DNA from: Dehalococcoidia bacterium
GTDB taxonomy: Bacteria; Chloroflexota; Dehalococcoidia; Tepidiformales; Tepidiformaceae
DNA: 6,321 nucleotides
Direction of reading: 5' to 3'
Assembly (NCBI GenBank): GCA_007126855.1
Contig: SLAK01000288.1
Coordinates: 1 to 6,321 of the forward strand
Made by a program: the position numbers and the translations under genes. Shown here piece by piece: positions 1 through 5,002 of the stretch. The notes beneath the pieces were generated by a model. It did no database searches. It saw only the letters and a list, made by a program, of their open reading frames with translations, and was not told where the DNA came from. Position 1 is the stretch's first letter. Every line of letters starts with the position of its first letter.

Positions 1-256
1 AGTCGCCGTCTACCGCACCATCGCAATTCTCCATGATGAGACCAATTAGGCGATCCTTTGCTTCTTCATTCATGTTGCCGTGCCGTATTTCGTCACCAGG
101 GTTGTTCACAACGTTCTGGATACCGAAACACGCATCGCCCGGCTCCTCCCAATGGTCATCCGCGACCGCTCCCCCTGACATCAGGGCCAGCGCCAACGCT
201 GCTGCAGCAATGGCAGCAAGCAGCCCTGTCCCAATCGTTCGAGTGCTGGTTCGCAT
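1..256 (-). CDS. Small secreted protein, N-terminal part (cut by left edge)
   Basis: I do not recognise the family. The visible 85 codons start with ATG at 256-254 and have no stop before the window edge. The start is well supported: a near-perfect Shine-Dalgarno AAGGAGGT lies at 272-265, eight bases upstream. The protein opens with a Sec-type signal peptide: basic MRTSTR, then a long Ala/Leu core (residues 11-26), then a likely signal peptidase I site AVA|DD after about residue 32. The mature part is acidic and polar, starts DDHWEEPGDAC and has two cysteines about 36 residues apart (CFGIQNVVNN and MENCDG), which could form a disulfide outside the cell. Codon use is less GC-biased than in the rest of the window. 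It was found by reading the reverse complement by eye. Being a secreted protein is fairly sure; its function is unknown. Confidence 0.8.
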   Translation of the reverse strand, partial: MRTSTRTIGTGLLAAIAAAALALALMSGGAVADDHWEEPGDACFGIQNVVNNPGDEIRHGNMNEEAKDRLIGLIMENCDGAVDGD

Positions 257-399
257 ACTTCTCTACCTCCTTGCTCAACTGGCTCATGGTGTGCGGCACC
301 AGGAGCACCGCCTGCGAGATGCATACACCATCTGGATATATCCACGCAACTACTTTCGGATAAGTTCCTGATGTAGATGTACATTATGGTTAGCAACAC
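257..399 (-). promoter_or_regulatory. Upstream region of the small secreted protein gene, with 12-bp palindrome
   Basis: This AT-richer stretch is the 5' region of the secreted protein gene that starts at 256. It holds a perfect 12-bp palindrome TGGATATATCCA at 333-344 and an ATGTACAT palindrome at 377-384 beside a related ATGTAGAT. On the minus strand a weak TTGCGT / TATGCA pair with an 18-base gap overlaps the 12-bp palindrome, each box matching the consensus at only three of six positions. A repressor or activator site is plausible, but the promoter assignment is weak. I see no gene here. Confidence 0.3.
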
Positions 400-463
400 A
401 AGGGCCCCGCGGCATTCCGCCGCGAGTCCCCCACGCCCGTTTCGGCCACGGGCGCTCTTCACG
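400..463. repeat. Dual-hairpin repeat, copy A (terminator-like on minus strand)
   Basis: This 64-base element is identical at 62 of 64 positions to 1074-1137. It consists of two adjacent hairpins: a 7-bp perfect stem with CGCCCGT at 434-440 and ACGGGCG at 448-454, and a longer GC-rich stem at 402-430 built on CGCGGC / GCCGCG. One of the two differences (T at 427) breaks a pair in the outer stem. The minus-strand sequence after the hairpin is TTGTGTTGC, only partly T-rich. It lies about 50 bases past the stop of the DUF2283 gene, so it probably acts as a weakened terminator for that gene. Confidence 0.75.
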
Positions 464-514
464 ATGTGCTGCATTGGATTGGGGCAAGCTGAACGCCACC
501 GGTGCGGATGGCTG

Positions 515-733
515 CTAAGGGGCGATGTCGACGAACTCGCCTTCCCTGGCGGTGAGGGCGGCTTTGGCGGCCCGGGTGAGGAAGTCGCTTGCGTCCAGGA
601 TCTCGAGGAGCACCGGTCTGCCGGCCGGGCTGAAGTGCACGATGAAGTTGCCCATCTCCTCGGCATGGTCGATGGCGTCGCTCGAGGTCTCCACGGTCAG
701 GATGTCGACATCACGGTCGTACTTAATCCGCAT
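515..733 (-). CDS. DUF2283 family protein (putative antitoxin partner)
   Basis: A 72-residue protein whose opening MRIKYDRDVDILTVE is the hallmark of the DUF2283 family, in which a short beta-rich chain begins with M-x-(I/V)-x-Y-D-x-x-x-D. The usual family length is about 60-80 residues, so it looks complete. I chose ATG 733-731 rather than an upstream ATG at 799 because the family begins exactly here and GGAGG lies at 745-741, seven bases upstream. It overlaps the end of the DUF4258 reading frame by 11 bases, so the two are probably one transcript with coupled translation. DUF2283 genes are often found next to DUF4258 genes, and the pair is commonly regarded as toxin-antitoxin-like; the antitoxin role here is inferred from that arrangement only. 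The C-terminal third (LTRAAKAALTAREGEFVDIAP) probably forms a helix and a final strand. Confidence 0.8.
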   Translation of the reverse strand: MRIKYDRDVDILTVETSSDAIDHAEEMGNFIVHFSPAGRPVLLEILDASDFLTRAAKAALTAREGEFVDIAP

Positions 734-1001
734 AGCGGCCCCTCCGCGCACCATTGTCCTCAACATACACGACGCGCACCACATGGTTGCGGCTGACAAC
801 GCGTTCGGCCACCAACCGCCCCCGGCGGCCCTCGTCGACCCGATCGGGCCGGATCACCGCGTTCTCCACCTGCTCACGGGTAATGACGAACCCGTGCTGC
901 GCCAGCAGGGCAAACTTTTCCTCGGCGTGCCGCGTGAATCGGATAGCTACGGTGCGACCTCCCTGCCGGGGTGAGCACGCGGATTGTATCAGCGAAGACA
1001 T
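723..1001 (-). CDS. DUF4258 family protein (putative toxin), start uncertain, possibly degenerate
   Basis: The core IRFTRHAEEKFALLAQHGFVITREQVENAVIRPDRV...GRLVAERVV with RVVYVED near the end matches DUF4258, a small fold often compared with RelE/ParE-like toxins. The only ordinary start codon in frame before the core is ATG at 1001-999, giving 92 residues, and that is the span given. However, it has no Shine-Dalgarno site and lies upstream of a good -10 box. A strong GGGAGGT at 963-957 instead points to codon 950-948, which reads GTA, immediately before AIRFTRH, where family members normally begin. The C-terminus runs directly from VYVEDNGA to RRGRYAD, whereas relatives, as I recall them, carry an extra hydrophobic strand between. 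It may thus be a decaying gene. It overlaps the DUF2283 start downstream, which fits an operon. The family assignment is fairly sure; activity is doubtful. Confidence 0.65.
   Translation of the reverse strand: MSSLIQSACSPRQGGRTVAIRFTRHAEEKFALLAQHGFVITREQVENAVIRPDRVDEGRRGRLVAERVVSRNHVVRVVYVEDNGARRGRYAD
957..988 (-). promoter_or_regulatory. Promoter -10 and ribosome-binding site for the DUF4258-DUF2283 operon
   Basis: On the minus strand TACAAT at 988-983 is preceded by TGA, giving an extended -10 (TG-n-TACAAT, five of six matches to TATAAT). Transcription would begin near 976. A Shine-Dalgarno GGGAGGT at 963-957 follows, six bases before codon 950-948. I see no good -35 box, which extended -10 promoters can lack. 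If real, this promoter excludes the ATG at 1001 as the start. Confidence 0.45.
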
Positions 1002-1012
1002 GCGCGAGCCGC

Positions 1013-1059
1013 TGTCCGGGCAACCCCGGCAACGCGCTCCAGCCGTTGGCTGTCGGACA
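1013..1059. other. Cluster of small hairpins upstream of the DUF4258 promoter
   Basis: TGTCCG at 1013-1018 can pair with CGGACA at 1054-1059, or the region can fold as two separate hairpins: CCGGG/CCCGG (1016-1020 with 1025-1029) and CAGCC-gtt-GGCTG (1040-1052). The decamer GACATGCGCG also occurs twice, at 997-1006 and 1056-1065. The layout could be an operator region for an autoregulated module, or chance in GC-rich DNA. Confidence 0.2.
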
Positions 1060-1062
1060 TGC

Positions 1063-1104
1063 GCGCAAAAGCAAAGGGCCCCGCGGCATCCCGCCGCGAG
1101 GCCC
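1063..1104 (-). terminator. Rho-independent terminator of the CxxGGW secreted protein gene
   Basis: Read on the minus strand, hairpin II of repeat copy B (11 bp with one mismatch, 5-base loop) is followed directly by TTTGCTTTTGCG at about 1075-1064. The gene at 1168-1767 ends only about 60 bases upstream. A GC-rich stem followed by an interrupted T-tract is the standard intrinsic terminator pattern. Confidence 0.65.
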
Positions 1105-1137
1105 CCACGCCCGTTTCGGCCACGGGCGCTCTTCACG
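1074..1137. repeat. Dual-hairpin repeat, copy B
   Basis: Second copy of the 64-base element, 674 bases from copy A with only two substitutions. Hairpin I has a perfect 7-bp stem (CGCCCGT 1108-1114 with ACGGGCG 1122-1128, loop TTCGGCC). Hairpin II pairs GGGCC 1076-1080 with GGCCC 1100-1104 and CGCGGC 1082-1087 with GCCGCG 1093-1098, with one C/A mismatch. The near-identity covers the linker and loops as well as the stems, so this is a copied element rather than two similar terminators. Confidence 0.85.
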
Positions 1138-1143
1138 CTTCAC

Positions 1144-1164
1144 TCATCCCTCATCCCTCATCCC
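1144..1164. repeat. Heptamer tandem repeat, three units of TCATCCC
   Basis: Three perfect copies of TCATCCC (GGGATGA on the minus strand) lie between the stop codon of the secreted protein gene at 1168 and repeat copy B. TTCAC flanks the array on both sides. A longer heptamer array lies just past another minus-strand stop at 3991-4039. Confidence 0.8.
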
Positions 1165-1167
1165 TCT

Positions 1168-1767
1168 TCACCTGCTATCCATGCCCGTGTTGACGTAGCG
1201 GACGCACTGGCCCTGGTTCCGGAAGCCGAAGTCGTCCCACCCGCCGCGCATGCATTCGGCGCGGGCCTCAGGGCCGGAGGGATTGTCCACGTCGCGCTCA
1301 GGCTCTTCCGGCTCCGGGTCCGTGGGCGCGGGCTCGCCGGCGCCCTGCGGGAAGGTGGTCCAGTCGAAATACCAGTCCGCGTGGGAGCCATAGGCCAGGC
1401 GGACCTCCACCTTTTCGCTGGCCGCGAAGACGGCTTCGTAGGTGCCGTTGTAAACGCAGTGGTTGCGGTAATACGGCCCGTCGATGTCCGGGTTCGGGTG
1501 CGTGGCGTTGTTGAAGTCCGTCGTATCGCCGTCGATGCGGTATTCGAAGCAGGCGAAGTCGGCGAAGGGGTTCACCAGGCCAAGGGTCACCTGGCCATCT
1601 TCGACCGCGATGTCATAGGCGTGCGGCCCGACGACGCCGGGGTGCAGCGGGTTGGTGCCGGTCTTGTTCTGTTCGTTGGTGCTCGAATAGCTGTAGCCGG
1701 CAACGGCGGAGGTGGCCATCAGCGCGACCAGCGCCACGACGGCAGCAATAACGGTGAGCTTTTTCAC
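1168..1767 (-). CDS. Secreted protein with C-terminal CxxGGW...NQGQC motif
   Basis: A 199-residue exported protein of unknown function. It starts at GTG 1767-1765, supported by GAGGAG at 1780-1775 seven bases upstream; the longer reading frame from 1884 has no such site and would bury the signal peptide. Residues 1-23 are a Sec signal peptide (MKKL, hydrophobic core, cleavage at AVA|GY). Residues 24-140 look like a beta-rich domain with aromatic strands (DWYFDW at 131-136) and Cys 73 and 104. A Pro/Glu/Asp linker spans about 144-167. The last 30 residues hold CMRGGWDDFGFRNQGQCVRY (172-191), a short module I recognise at the C-termini of many secreted proteins in Actinomycetota and Chloroflexota; its two cysteines probably form a disulfide. 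Its role is not known to me. Gene identity is sure; function is open. Confidence 0.88.
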   Translation of the reverse strand: MKKLTVIAAVVALVALMATSAVAGYSYSSTNEQNKTGTNPLHPGVVGPHAYDIAVEDGQVTLGLVNPFADFACFEYRIDGDTTDFNNATHPNPDIDGPYYRNHCVYNGTYEAVFAASEKVEVRLAYGSHADWYFDWTTFPQGAGEPAPTDPEPEEPERDVDNPSGPEARAECMRGGWDDFGFRNQGQCVRYVNTGMDSR

Positions 1768-1868
1768 GGGTCCACTCCTCTGGTTGCGAGTGTGTTCGTC
1801 CTCCCGTGATCGCAACATCGCCACCCGGCGGCCGGGAATCACGTTCGCCGGCCGGGGTTCACCAATTT

Positions 1869-1895
1869 GTGACGGCATGACCATGGTGCTGTCAC
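1869..1895. promoter_or_regulatory. 9-bp inverted repeat in the divergent intergenic region
   Basis: GTGACGGCA at 1869-1877 and TGCTGTCAC at 1887-1895 can form a 9-bp stem with one G-T pair around a 9-base loop. It lies inside the 269-base region between the divergent secreted protein gene (start 1767) and amidase gene (start 2037). A shared operator is possible. No T-tract follows on either side, so a terminator is unlikely. No convincing -10/-35 pair was found here for either gene. Confidence 0.3.
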
Positions 1896-2036
1896 CGTGC
1901 GGCCATCGGCTGTCCGCCCGGCGCGGGGCCGGGGCGGCGGGTCAGCGGTCCGCGGCGCTTTACCCTTTTTTGTTCCTTACCACGGGTCCATCCCTTACCC
2001 TTACCGCACCTCGCCCCCGCTCGAAGGAGCATCCAG

Positions 2037-3908
2037 ATGGACCGCACCGACCCCCGCATCAACCGCCGCCGTTTCCTCGCCGGCACCTTCACCGCCGCGG
2101 CAGGAGCAGCGGCAATCGGCCTCCAGCGGCGCACTCCCGCAAAGGCTCAGCCCGCGGATGGCACGCCCGGGGTGCGCATGGAAGATGTCCGCCATTCCGG
2201 CCCAGACTTCGCCCGCGGCCGTGGGCTCGGCGCGCAGGTGGCACCGGACGCCGTGCGCGGCCCCGGCGGCTACGAAGGGCCCATTGTCGAATCGAGCTTC
2301 GCGTTCACCCACGCGGGGGTGCACTGGAGCGGCACGCCCGGCGCGGCAGCGTTCGCCGCGCGCACATCAGCCGACGGCCGCCAATGGACAGCCTGGCAGC
2401 CGCTGCTTATCGAGGCGGGCCCGGGCGAAACCCCCTCTGGCGAGACCTTCGCCGCGCTCATCGCCGCCCCGCGCCACCGCTACCTCCAGTACCGCGCGAC
2501 GCTCACCGGCGGCGGCGAAGTCGACTCGGTGACGACGACGCTCATAAACAGCGCCGACGGCCCGTCGCTCTCAACCGCCAGCGCCCCGGCGCACGACACG
2601 CCGGTGACCTTCACCCGCGAACAGTGGGGTGCAGACGAATCGCTGCGCTTCGATAGCGACGGCAACGAGATCTGGCCGGTGATGTTCGTGCCGCACAAGA
2701 AGCTGGTGGTCCACCACACGGCCACCACGAACAACTACAGCACCGTCGAAGAGGCGAAAGCCGAGGTGCGCGCCATCTACGCCTACCACGCCACATCGCT
2801 GGACTGGGGCGACATCGGCTACAACGCACTCATCGACAAGTGGGGGAACGTCTACGAAGGGCGCTACGGCCAGGAGTTCGACGACGGCCGCGAAGTGCTG
2901 AGCACGGACGCGGTCGCCGGCCACGCCGCGCACCACAACTACGGCAGCTCGGGTATTGCGCTGCTGGGCACGCACACCGCACGCGGTGATGGCGGCCGCC
3001 CCGGCGTCCCGGTGTCGGACGAAGCCTACGAGGCGCTGGTGGCCATGCTCGCCTTCGAAGCGGACCGCAACCACACGGACCCGCACGCGAGCAGCGACTT
3101 CGCGCTGTTCAACGCGTCGTCGGACCCGATCACCGATAACGCCTGGAACCGCGGGCTGGACAACATCGCCGGCCACCGGGACTGCCAGGCGACGATCTGC
3201 CCCGGGGGGCACGTCTACGAGCTTCTGCCGGCAATCCGCGATGCGGTAGCGGGCAAGCTGAAGCGCGGCGAGCCGGGTGTGAGCATCGACGTCTACCCGC
3301 CCGAGACCCTGCTCGAAACGGTCGACGATACCCACGCCGTCAGCTACGCATGGACTGACGCCGAAGGGCTCAGCTACGCCATCGCACTGGAAGGCTGGAA
3401 GCAGAAGGACAGCGGTATATCGCCCGAGTACGACATCACCTACCTGCACGGCTATACGGAGGATCGGCGGCTGATCTGGCAGGAGGAGACGGACAAGACG
3501 AGCGCGTCCTTCGACGGGCTTACCAGCGGCCACTACACCTTCCATGTTGTCGGCGTCGATGAGCTTGGCAACGAAGGCTACCGCGACACGCGCACCTTCC
3601 TGCTGCTGACCGGCGCCGACGAGGATTCCGAACCCGACCCTGAGCCCGACCCGGACCCAGAACCGGGCGACTTCGAGCTCACGGCGGAAGGCTACAAAGT
3701 CCGCGGCCTGCAAAAGGCCGACCTCTCCTGGTCCGGCACGGACGCGAGCGAGGTCGAAATCCTCCGTGACGGGATCATCATCGACACCGTGGCGAACACC
3801 GGCTCTTACACGGACGACATCGACAACCGCGGCGGCGGCAGCTACGTCTACCAGGTCTGCGAGGCCGGCACGGGCACCTGCTCGAACGAGGCCACGGTCG
3901 AATTCTAA
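2037..3908 (+). CDS. Tat-exported N-acetylmuramoyl-L-alanine amidase, PGRP family
   Basis: A 623-residue zinc amidase that would cleave the bond between N-acetylmuramic acid and L-alanine in peptidoglycan outside the cell. ATG 2037 follows AAGGAG at 2024-2029 with seven bases between. Residues 1-37 are a twin-arginine signal (NRRRFLAG, Ala-rich core, cleavage near AKA|QP). Residues 80-172 form a beta-sandwich domain often seen before bacterial PGRPs (VHWSG, FAARTSADGRQW). The amidase domain spans about 190-405: REQWGAD, VVHHTAT (zinc His226), WGDIGYN (Tyr262), AGHRDC (zinc His380) and TICPGG (zinc Cys388), so the T7-lysozyme-type site is intact. Residues 415-525 look like an Ig/FnIII-like domain; an acidic DPEP linker spans 529-545. 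The final module (546-623: GYKVRGLQKADLSWSG, YQVCEAGTGTCSN) is a secreted-protein C-terminal FnIII-like unit with a probable disulfide. It could be a cell-wall remodelling autolysin or act on other bacteria. Confidence 0.95.
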   Translation: MDRTDPRINRRRFLAGTFTAAAGAAAIGLQRRTPAKAQPADGTPGVRMEDVRHSGPDFARGRGLGAQVAPDAVRGPGGYEGPIVESSFAFTHAGVHWSGTPGAAAFAARTSADGRQWTAWQPLLIEAGPGETPSGETFAALIAAPRHRYLQYRATLTGGGEVDSVTTTLINSADGPSLSTASAPAHDTPVTFTREQWGADESLRFDSDGNEIWPVMFVPHKKLVVHHTATTNNYSTVEEAKAEVRAIYAYHATSLDWGDIGYNALIDKWGNVYEGRYGQEFDDGREVLSTDAVAGHAAHHNYGSSGIALLGTHTARGDGGRPGVPVSDEAYEALVAMLAFEADRNHTDPHASSDFALFNASSDPITDNAWNRGLDNIAGHRDCQATICPGGHVYELLPAIRDAVAGKLKRGEPGVSIDVYPPETLLETVDDTHAVSYAWTDAEGLSYAIALEGWKQKDSGISPEYDITYLHGYTEDRRLIWQEETDKTSASFDGLTSGHYTFHVVGVDELGNEGYRDTRTFLLLTGADEDSEPDPEPDPDPEPGDFELTAEGYKVRGLQKADLSWSGTDASEVEILRDGIIIDTVANTGSYTDDIDNRGGGSYVYQVCEAGTGTCSNEATVEF

Positions 3909-3928
3909 CGACCACTCCGTGGGCGCAC

Positions 3929-3965
3929 GAAGGGAGCCGGGCAACGCCTTGCTCCCTTCTTTCTA
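3929..3965 (+). terminator. Rho-independent terminator after the amidase gene
   Basis: GAAGGGAGC at 3929-3937 pairs perfectly with GCTCCCTTC at 3951-3959 (9 bp). An inner GGC-aac-GCC (3940-3948) can extend the stem, and TTTCT follows. The hairpin begins about 20 bases past the amidase stop codon. The opposite strand has no T-run after the stem, so it mainly serves the plus-strand gene. Confidence 0.8.
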
Positions 3966-3990
3966 TGTGCCCCCTGTCCGTCCCTCGTAC

Positions 3991-4039
3991 TCGTCAATCG
4001 ACAATCGACGATCGACGATCGACAATCCCCAATCCCTAT
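3991..4039. repeat. Degenerate heptamer tandem repeat, seven units (consensus TCGACAA)
   Basis: Seven consecutive 7-base units: TCGTCAA, TCGACAA, TCGACGA, TCGACGA, TCGACAA, TCCCCAA, TCCCTAT. The array fills most of the gap between the amidase terminator and the convergent dehydrogenase gene, and its last unit contains that gene's stop codon (TAG on the minus strand at 4038-4036). On the minus strand the units read mostly as NNGATNG, including GGGATTG. It resembles the short heptanucleotide repeats (STRR) described in cyanobacterial genomes. Confidence 0.75.
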
Positions 4040-4899
4040 TCGCCGTAGCGGAAGAACCCGCGCCCGGTCTTGCGTCCCAGGTGGCCGAGGGAGACAAGCC
4101 GCCGCAGCAGCGTGGGCCCTTTGAAACGCGCCTCGCCATATTCTTCGAACATGCTCTCGGCGATCGCCTGCAGCGTGTCCAGGCCGATGAGGTCGGCCGT
4201 GGCGAGCGGGCCCATGGTGTGGTTCAGGCCGACCTTGCAGGCCATGTCGATGTCCTCGGCCGTCGCCACGCCGTTATCCAGCAACTGGATGGCATCGAAA
4301 ATGAAGGGCACCAGCAGCCGGTTGGCGATGAAGCCCGGCGTGTCTTTGACCTGCACCAGCACGCGGTCGAGCCGCTCGCAGAAAGCGCGGGCGTCGTCCA
4401 GCGTCTCGGGCGTCGTGCTCGCGGTGGTAACGATTTCGACCAGCTTCAGGGCCCAGGGCGGGTTGAAGAAATGCAGGCCCACCACGCGCTCCGGCCGGTG
4501 GCTTGCGGCCGCCAGGTCGCTCAGCGGCAGCGAGCTGGTGTTGCTGGCGAGCAGCGCGTCCGGCTTGCTGACTTCGCCCAGGCGGCGGAACACCGCGGAC
4601 TTTACGCCCAGGTCTTCGACCACCGCCTCGATCACCACGTCGGCGCCGGCCATCGATTCCAGGCTTTCGGCATCACCGGCTGTGGCTATCCGGCTGAGTG
4701 TTGCATCGGCCTGCTCGGCGCTCATCCGCTCGCGTTCGACGTCGCGCGACAGGCGCCGGCGCATGCCTTCGACTGCCTGCCGGACTCGCGCCTCGTCGAC
4801 GTCCACCAGGGTCACGTTGAAGCCGTTGGCGGCGGCCACCTGCGCAATCCCGGCGCCCATCAACCCCGAGCCGACAACGCCCACTTGCTCGACTTCCAT
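4036..4899 (-). CDS. 3-hydroxyacyl-CoA dehydrogenase (3-hydroxybutyryl-CoA dehydrogenase type)
   Basis: A 287-residue NAD(P)-dependent dehydrogenase that interconverts (S)-3-hydroxyacyl-CoA and 3-ketoacyl-CoA in the cytoplasm, in beta-oxidation or short-chain acyl-CoA synthesis. ATG 4899-4897 has GGAGG at 4910-4906 six bases upstream. The Rossmann NAD site is GSGLMGAG (10-17), with Asp33 (LVDVD) at the usual position for binding the NAD ribose. The catalytic part holds SNTSS (119-123), catalytic His143 in GLHFFNP and Glu155 in KLVEIV, followed by DTPGFIANRLL (186-196). The C-terminal helical domain contains GLNHTMGPLATADLIGLDT and ends in the family's GRKTGRGFFRYGE. The length fits single-domain enzymes such as Hbd, PaaH and FadB2; substrate length cannot be told. 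One small variation is PPWALKLVE where PVMKLVE is more usual. It is divergent from the hotdog pair, 103 bases away, and probably belongs to the same pathway. Confidence 0.95.
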   Translation of the reverse strand: MEVEQVGVVGSGLMGAGIAQVAAANGFNVTLVDVDEARVRQAVEGMRRRLSRDVERERMSAEQADATLSRIATAGDAESLESMAGADVVIEAVVEDLGVKSAVFRRLGEVSKPDALLASNTSSLPLSDLAAASHRPERVVGLHFFNPPWALKLVEIVTTASTTPETLDDARAFCERLDRVLVQVKDTPGFIANRLLVPFIFDAIQLLDNGVATAEDIDMACKVGLNHTMGPLATADLIGLDTLQAIAESMFEEYGEARFKGPTLLRRLVSLGHLGRKTGRGFFRYGE

Positions 4900-4928
4900 G
4901 GCAATCCTCCGGTATGACTGTGGCTGCC

Positions 4929-4934
4929 ATCATA
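4929..4934 (-). promoter_or_regulatory. Possible -10 box of the 3-hydroxyacyl-CoA dehydrogenase gene
   Basis: TATGAT on the minus strand matches TATAAT at five of six positions and would place the transcript start near 4922, about 22 bases before the ATG and just ahead of the GGAGG. No recognisable -35 box lies at the right distance; a GC-rich 5-bp hairpin (CGCCC-gcc-GGGCG) occupies that area. Confidence 0.35.
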
Positions 4935-4979
4935 GTGTCCCGGGCCGCCCGCCGGGCGACGCCGTTGCCGATGGCTTGA

Positions 4980-4985
4980 TAGAAT
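4980..4985 (+). promoter_or_regulatory. Possible extended -10 box (TG-A-TAGAAT) of the hotdog operon
   Basis: TAGAAT matches TATAAT at five of six positions and has TG two bases upstream. Transcription would start around 4992, about 11 bases before GTG 5003, giving a very short leader containing GGGAG (4992-4996). The same hexamer precedes the CoA-transferase gene at 5915. Confidence 0.4.
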
Positions 4986-5002
4986 CCGCGCGGGAGTAAA
5001 GT

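Noticed and set aside
515..799. Longer start (ATG 799) for the DUF2283 protein
   Set aside because: The extra 22 residues lie within the DUF4258 gene in another frame and do not resemble the family; ATG 733 has a good GGAGG and the family's first residues.
1074..1137. CRISPR repeat unit
   Set aside because: Only two copies 674 bases apart with genes between them, each internally double-hairpinned; no regular spacers.
754..1809. 351-codon plus-strand open frame across the DUF4258 gene, repeat copy B and the secreted protein gene
   Set aside because: It runs through a terminator-like repeat and two supported minus-strand genes, and its translation is Arg/Ala/Val-rich without domain features.
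1168..1884. Longer start (ATG 1884) for the CxxGGW secreted protein
   Set aside because: It would place an Arg-rich 39-residue extension before a normal Sec signal peptide; GTG 1767 has a well-spaced GAGGAG.
1869..1895. CRP/FNR-type operator
   Set aside because: The half-sites are 9 bases apart with a total length of 27, and TGTGA/TCAC elements are separated by far more than the usual six bases.
1712..2656. 314-codon plus-strand open frame overlapping the amidase start
   Set aside because: Out of frame with the amidase, Arg/Pro-rich translation, and no ribosome-binding site at its start; the amidase has a Tat signal and AAGGAG.
2571..3944. 457-codon minus-strand open frame opposite the amidase gene
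   Set aside because: It lies antisense to a gene with intact PGRP motifs, has a low-complexity Val/Ala/Arg/Asp composition, no recognisable domain and no ribosome-binding site. Long antisense frames are expected in GC-rich coding DNA.
3766..4917. 383-codon plus-strand open frame opposite the 3-hydroxyacyl-CoA dehydrogenase
   Set aside because: It starts inside the amidase gene in another frame, crosses the terminator and heptamer array and lies antisense to a clearly recognised enzyme.
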